DNA from: DYJB01 sp963777165
GTDB lineage: Bacteria; Chloroflexota; Anaerolineae; Anaerolineales; E44-bin32
Reading direction: 5' to 3'
Length of the DNA stretch: 64,000 nt
Assembly: GCA_963777165.1 (NCBI GenBank)
Contig: CAVZPO010000021.1
Coordinates: 124,001 to 188,000 of the forward strand
The notes beneath the pieces were generated by a model that made no database searches, was not told the DNA's origin, and saw nothing but the letters and a program-made list of their open reading frames with translations. Shown in pieces: positions 60,833-64,000 of the stretch. How positions within the stretch are numbered: the stretch's first letter is position 1; each line of letters begins with the position of its first letter. Both the position numbers and the translations under genes were made by a program.

Positions 60833-60990
60833 CAGTCAGCAATTAGCAGTCAGCAACTAGCAACTAGCCATTTGCAGTTGGCGGGGGCCGTTGGCGACAA
60901 GATGTTCGTGAAGTGCTATGGGTAGCTGAAGGCCAGTAGCTCCTGGCTTGCAGCCAGCTGCTAGCCGCTGGTTGCTGGTTGCTTCCACCT
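60832..60990 (-). repeat. Dispersed AGC/TGCT-rich repeat, copy B (inverted)
   Basis: Read on the minus strand, GTCGCCAACGGCC (60898-60886) is followed by GCAAATGGCTAGTTGCTAGT and further TGCT/AGC units, as in copy A at 30052-30140. A second patch of the same composition reaches 60990. It lies between msrQ and the next promoter. Confidence 0.6.
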
Positions 60991-61013
60991 GGCCTCGCCT
61001 CCCCCGGCTGACC

Positions 61014-61042
61014 TTGAACCCCCCGAACACACAGCTTATACT
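61014..61042 (+). promoter_or_regulatory. Sigma70-type promoter of the GT2 gene
   Basis: TTGAAC (61014-61019), 17 nt, TATACT (61037-61042), 25 nt before ATG 61068. Confidence 0.65.
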
Positions 61043-61067
61043 GGCGTCGGAGGCTGCAGATCTCGGA

Positions 61068-61775
61068 ATGCTACCCGCAACCCAACGCCCCTCCGGCCGT
61101 GATGCCGTCAACCTGGTCATCCCGGCGCACAACGAAGCGGAGCATATCGCGGCCATCGTCCGAACGGCATTGCGCGCCTCGCTGGTGGGGCGCGTCATCC
61201 TGGTGGATGATGGCTCGACCGACGGGACGGCGGAAGCCGCAGCGGCCGCAGACCGCCGGCTCGAAGTGCTGCGCACGCAGGTTAACCAGGGGAAAGCCGC
61301 CGCCTTGCTCCTCGGCATCCAGGCAGCCAACAGCGACCTGATCGCCTTTCTCGATGCCGACTTGATCGGCCTTCGCCCTGAGCATATCGACGACCTGATC
61401 CGCCCAGTCCTGACGGGTGATTGCGACATGACACTCGGGCTGTTCCGGGGAGGCCGGCTTCGCACGGACCTGGCTCACCGCACAACGCCTTACCTGAGCG
61501 GCCAGCGCTGCCTGCGCTGGGGGCCGTTTCGCGACACACCTCTTCTTGCAGACGCCCGCTATGGCGTCGAGGTCGCTCTCAGTTTGCATGCCCGCCGGCG
61601 CAGGCTGCGCGTCCGGTCCATTGTGTGGAATGGCGTCACGCATCTCACCCAGCCGGAAAAGCACGGCGCCGTGCGCGGCTACTTGTCCTATCTGCGCATG
61701 TACACCGAGATCCTGCTGTACCTGATCCGCCTCGGGCTTGAGCCCCTCGGTCGTCGAGGGCCTCGTCCTGCCTAG
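61068..61775 (+). CDS. Family 2 glycosyltransferase
   Basis: 235 residues from ATG 61068. GT-A start NLVIPAHNEAEHIAAIVRTA, nucleotide site VILVDDGSTDGTAE, and DXD-type motif IAFLDADLIGL. It has no membrane segment. It likely uses an activated sugar on a membrane acceptor, alongside the next gene. Confidence 0.85.
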   Translation: MLPATQRPSGRDAVNLVIPAHNEAEHIAAIVRTALRASLVGRVILVDDGSTDGTAEAAAAADRRLEVLRTQVNQGKAAALLLGIQAANSDLIAFLDADLIGLRPEHIDDLIRPVLTGDCDMTLGLFRGGRLRTDLAHRTTPYLSGQRCLRWGPFRDTPLLADARYGVEVALSLHARRRRLRVRSIVWNGVTHLTQPEKHGAVRGYLSYLRMYTEILLYLIRLGLEPLGRRGPRPA

Positions 61776-61911
61776 TCTGCACGAATCGGCCGCCGACACT
61801 AGAATTCAGTCCAGCCTGCCCTGGCGCATGGACCCGGCCCTCAGTTCAAATCCGTCGTACGAGACGGGAACTCCCTGAGGACGTTGACCCGCCGGGCTCA
61901 GGGGTGACCCC

Positions 61912-62871
61912 ATGTCGAGAAAGCCCCCCGTGAAGACTCCGTCTGTGGCCGTGGTCGTGCCGGTGTTCAATGAGCAGGCCGCCCTGCCCGCCTTCCACCC
62001 GCGACTCATGACCGCGCTGCTGGCGCTGCCGATCGACTTCCAGATCACCTACGTCGACGACGGCTCGAGCGATGAGACACCCCGGATCCTGCAGGCCCTG
62101 GCGGCGGACGACCCGCGCGTGCGCGCTGTCCACCTGAGCCGCAATTTCGGTCACCAGGCGGCGCTCACTGCCGGCCTCGATCACACCGACGGCGACATCG
62201 TGATCACCTTGGACGGCGATGGCCAGCATCCGCCGGAGCTCCTCGGCGAGATGCTGCGCCTGCACGCTGCCGGCTATGAGATCGTTCAGACCCAGCGGCT
62301 GGACACGCGGCGCACTCCGACCTTCAAGCGCTGGACCGCCGGCCTGTTCTACGCGCTGCTAAACCGTATCGGCGATACACCCGTCCGCCCGGGGGCGGCC
62401 GATTTCCGTCTGCTTTCACGCGCTGCCGCCGACGGGCTGCGTCAGATGCGCGAGCGCCATCGCTTCCTGCGCGGCATGGTCTCGTGGATGGGTTTCCGCA
62501 CCGTCATCCTGCCGTACGAGCCGACGGAGCGCATCGCCGGGACCTCCAAGTATTCGGTGCGCAAGATGGTGCGCCTGGCGATCGATGCCGCTTTCTCGTT
62601 CTCGCTCGCGCCGTTGTGGATCGGGCTGAGCGTCGGGCTGGTCTTCTTCCTGGGGGCCTGCGCCGAGGCGGTCTATGTGCTGAGCTTCTGGGTGCGCGGG
62701 CAGGCCGATGCCCTCGCACCAGGCTGGTCATCGCTGATGTTCATGGTGTTGATCGTCGGCGGGGTGTTGACGACGCTGCTGGGGTTCATCGGGGTCTACG
62801 TCGGCTACATCTTCCAGGAAGCCAAGCAGCGCCCGCTGTATCTGCTGCGCCCCGGACCCCCTCCCGTCTGA
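61912..62871 (+). CDS. Polyprenyl-phosphate glycosyltransferase (DPM1/GtrB type)
   Basis: 319 residues. Catalytic domain motifs VAVVVPVFNEQAALP, ITYVDDGSSDETPRI, DGDIVITLDGDGQHPPELLG and the acceptor loop SRNFGHQAALTAGLDHTDGD, then the RFLRGMVSWMGFRT and YEPTERIAGTSKYSVRKM signatures. Two C-terminal membrane segments (IGLSVGLVFFLGACAEAVYV and MFMVLIVGGVLTTLLGFIGV). It makes a polyprenyl-phosphate sugar donor, which the membrane GT39 enzymes elsewhere in the window could use. Confidence 0.9.
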   Translation: MSRKPPVKTPSVAVVVPVFNEQAALPAFHPRLMTALLALPIDFQITYVDDGSSDETPRILQALAADDPRVRAVHLSRNFGHQAALTAGLDHTDGDIVITLDGDGQHPPELLGEMLRLHAAGYEIVQTQRLDTRRTPTFKRWTAGLFYALLNRIGDTPVRPGAADFRLLSRAAADGLRQMRERHRFLRGMVSWMGFRTVILPYEPTERIAGTSKYSVRKMVRLAIDAAFSFSLAPLWIGLSVGLVFFLGACAEAVYVLSFWVRGQADALAPGWSSLMFMVLIVGGVLTTLLGFIGVYVGYIFQEAKQRPLYLLRPGPPPV

Positions 62872-63020
62872 GGAGCGCGATCCGGCGCGGCGCGGCCGAG
62901 CCTTGGCCGAGCTCTCCGAGCGCAGCGTCTGTGCTCTGCCTCGTCATCCGCCGGACGCCGAAGACGCCACCCGCGGCTGGGCGCGGCAACCGCCCCGAAG
63001 CCGACAGGAGCGCAAGGCAG

Positions 63021-64000
63021 CTACCCCGCTGGATTGACCACCCGACCCAGGAAGAGAATCGTCCCGGTCTGACCGTCGCGGATCAGGTACAGGAACGGGC
63101 GGTCGATGGTGAAGCTGATCGGCTCGTCGGCGGGAGCCGAGGTCACCGACATGATCACGGCCGTGGCGGCGGCTGCCTCGGTGCCCTTCTCGTCCACCAG
63201 CACAAACGCCTTGTGAAGCACATCGCTGATATACAGATCCCGGGCGTCATCCATGCCGGAGAAGTCCGCCCGGTCGGGATCGAAGGCGTCCGGCATCCCC
63301 AGACCGATGAGGGCGTCATTCAGGCTGAAGCTCGATGTGTAGCTGAACTTGGGCAGGGTCAGGATCACGAGCCCGTGGGTCAGGCTTCCGGAAAGACCCT
63401 GGATCATCTCCGAGCTCAATCTCTCTTCGACAGCCTCGAACTCGCCCTCGTCGGGCAGGATAATCAGCATCGAGCTGTTTCCGTTCAAGTAGGATAGCTC
63501 GAGCGCCCGGTATCCATCCCCCATCGCATACCCGTACGACTCGGTCTGATGCATCATGGGGACGTCAAGCGTCGATCCGTCAAGAAGGTGGAAGGGCTCC
63601 GGGCCGGTGGCGCTCTCTTCGAAGGGATGAAGCCAGCCCGCCTTGAAGTAGATGGCATTGGCCAGAACCAGGCGTGTCATCGCGTCGACGGCACCTTCGG
63701 GGATCAGGTCCTGGATCTTCTTGCGGGTTTCGCTGCTCACCCAATCGTTGATCGCCCGGCGGGAGGCATCGGGGTCGGCCATGTAGTCGACCAGGCGCAT
63801 GCCCGCGCCGTAGTTCTCCCCCAGCAGGTCGAGGAATTCGCCTCGGAACGGGAAGTCCCGCTGGCCCCACAACGAGTTGGCAATGCTCAGCTCGAACGGC
63901 GTCCCCTCGGTCGCCTGCGCGGCACGCGCCTCGAGGTCGAGGGCGTAGGCGTTGAAGGCGGGGTGCAGGCGCTCCGGGGGCAGGTCGAAGTGGAGAGCGG
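63021..64000 (-). CDS. Serpin (serine protease inhibitor), C-terminal part; 5' end outside window
   Basis: The minus-strand frame is open to the right edge, giving the last 325 or so residues. Serpin features are ANSLWGQRDFPFRGEFLDLL, INDWVSSETRKKIQDLIP and LVLANAIYFKAGWLHPFEES. Others are the breach region DVLHKAFVLVDEKGTEAAAA and the shutter. The reactive-centre hinge GTEAAAATAV has the small residues needed for loop insertion, so it should be an inhibitor. The scissile bond lies in IMSVTSAPA but cannot be fixed. It ends FLGRVVNPAG. The target is probably an exogenous or self-secreted serine protease. Confidence 0.93.
   Translation of the reverse strand, partial: ALHFDLPPERLHPAFNAYALDLEARAAQATEGTPFELSIANSLWGQRDFPFRGEFLDLLGENYGAGMRLVDYMADPDASRRAINDWVSSETRKKIQDLIPEGAVDAMTRLVLANAIYFKAGWLHPFEESATGPEPFHLLDGSTLDVPMMHQTESYGYAMGDGYRALELSYLNGNSSMLIILPDEGEFEAVEERLSSEMIQGLSGSLTHGLVILTLPKFSYTSSFSLNDALIGLGMPDAFDPDRADFSGMDDARDLYISDVLHKAFVLVDEKGTEAAAATAVIMSVTSAPADEPISFTIDRPFLYLIRDGQTGTILFLGRVVNPAG

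Overview
The window is a high-GC, gene-dense bacterial chromosome segment. The content suggests a Chloroflexota member, probably Anaerolineae-like. The reasons are the Pro/Thr-tailed class A PBP, the DUF4388/MglA-type GTPase/V4R signalling cluster, the MalP-type alpha-glucan phosphorylase, a bacterial serpin, many lipoproteins with 'PTPTP' linkers, and RAYT-linked GTAGGGGCG palindromes. This taxonomic call is inference from gene content. No rRNA or marker protein is present to settle it.

Layout. 1-8994: a partial protein at the left edge, a response regulator fused to a CpaE/MinD-like ATPase, a convergent hybrid histidine kinase that is frameshifted in the sequence as read, a MaoC dehydratase and a class A penicillin-binding protein. 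9000-17140: an accessory stretch with an aminotransferase relic, a methylase-like zinc-ribbon protein, lipoproteins, a membrane zincin, an NAD-dependent epimerase and a RAYT transposase embedded in GTAGGGGCG palindromes. 17316-27015, all on the minus strand: a membrane-fused spermidine-synthase-like protein, a three-subunit NAD-linked formate dehydrogenase, an IMPDH/GMP-reductase-family enzyme and a HEAT-like protein. 27297-32718: alkyladenine glycosylase, FabI, a diguanylate cyclase, a coupled YjbQ/PIG-L deacetylase/methyltransferase operon, and rubrerythrin. 32931-41532: alpha-glucan phosphorylase, tandem DUF2179-type membrane proteins, then a six-gene signalling operon (DUF4388, small GTPase, V4R sensor, response regulator with degenerate GGDEF, histidine kinase, response regulator). 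41604-46081: membrane glycosyltransferases.

46598-51830 is a complete thiamine-salvage operon. A sigma70-type promoter leads into a TPP riboswitch with a ribosome-binding-site-sequestering hairpin, then thiN, thiB, thiP, thiQ and a DUF402 gene, ending at a hairpin that overlaps the last stop codon. 51865-54117: small membrane proteins and tRNA-Asn with its own promoter and terminator. 54717-60832 is an extracytoplasmic redox island: CcdA, a Met-rich TlpA-like lipoprotein, a two-component system, a second thioredoxin-like lipoprotein, and the MsrP/MsrQ methionine sulfoxide reductase pair. 61068-64000: two family 2 glycosyltransferases and a partial serpin.

About fifteen single-base frameshifts interrupt otherwise well-conserved genes across the window, five of them in one kinase. 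Most look like +1 insertions. This points to base-level assembly error more than to real gene decay, so the broken genes below are probably intact in the organism. Promoters repeatedly match TATAAT/TAGAAT-type -10 boxes, often followed by C, and several lie 6-7 nt from the start codon, implying leaderless transcripts.
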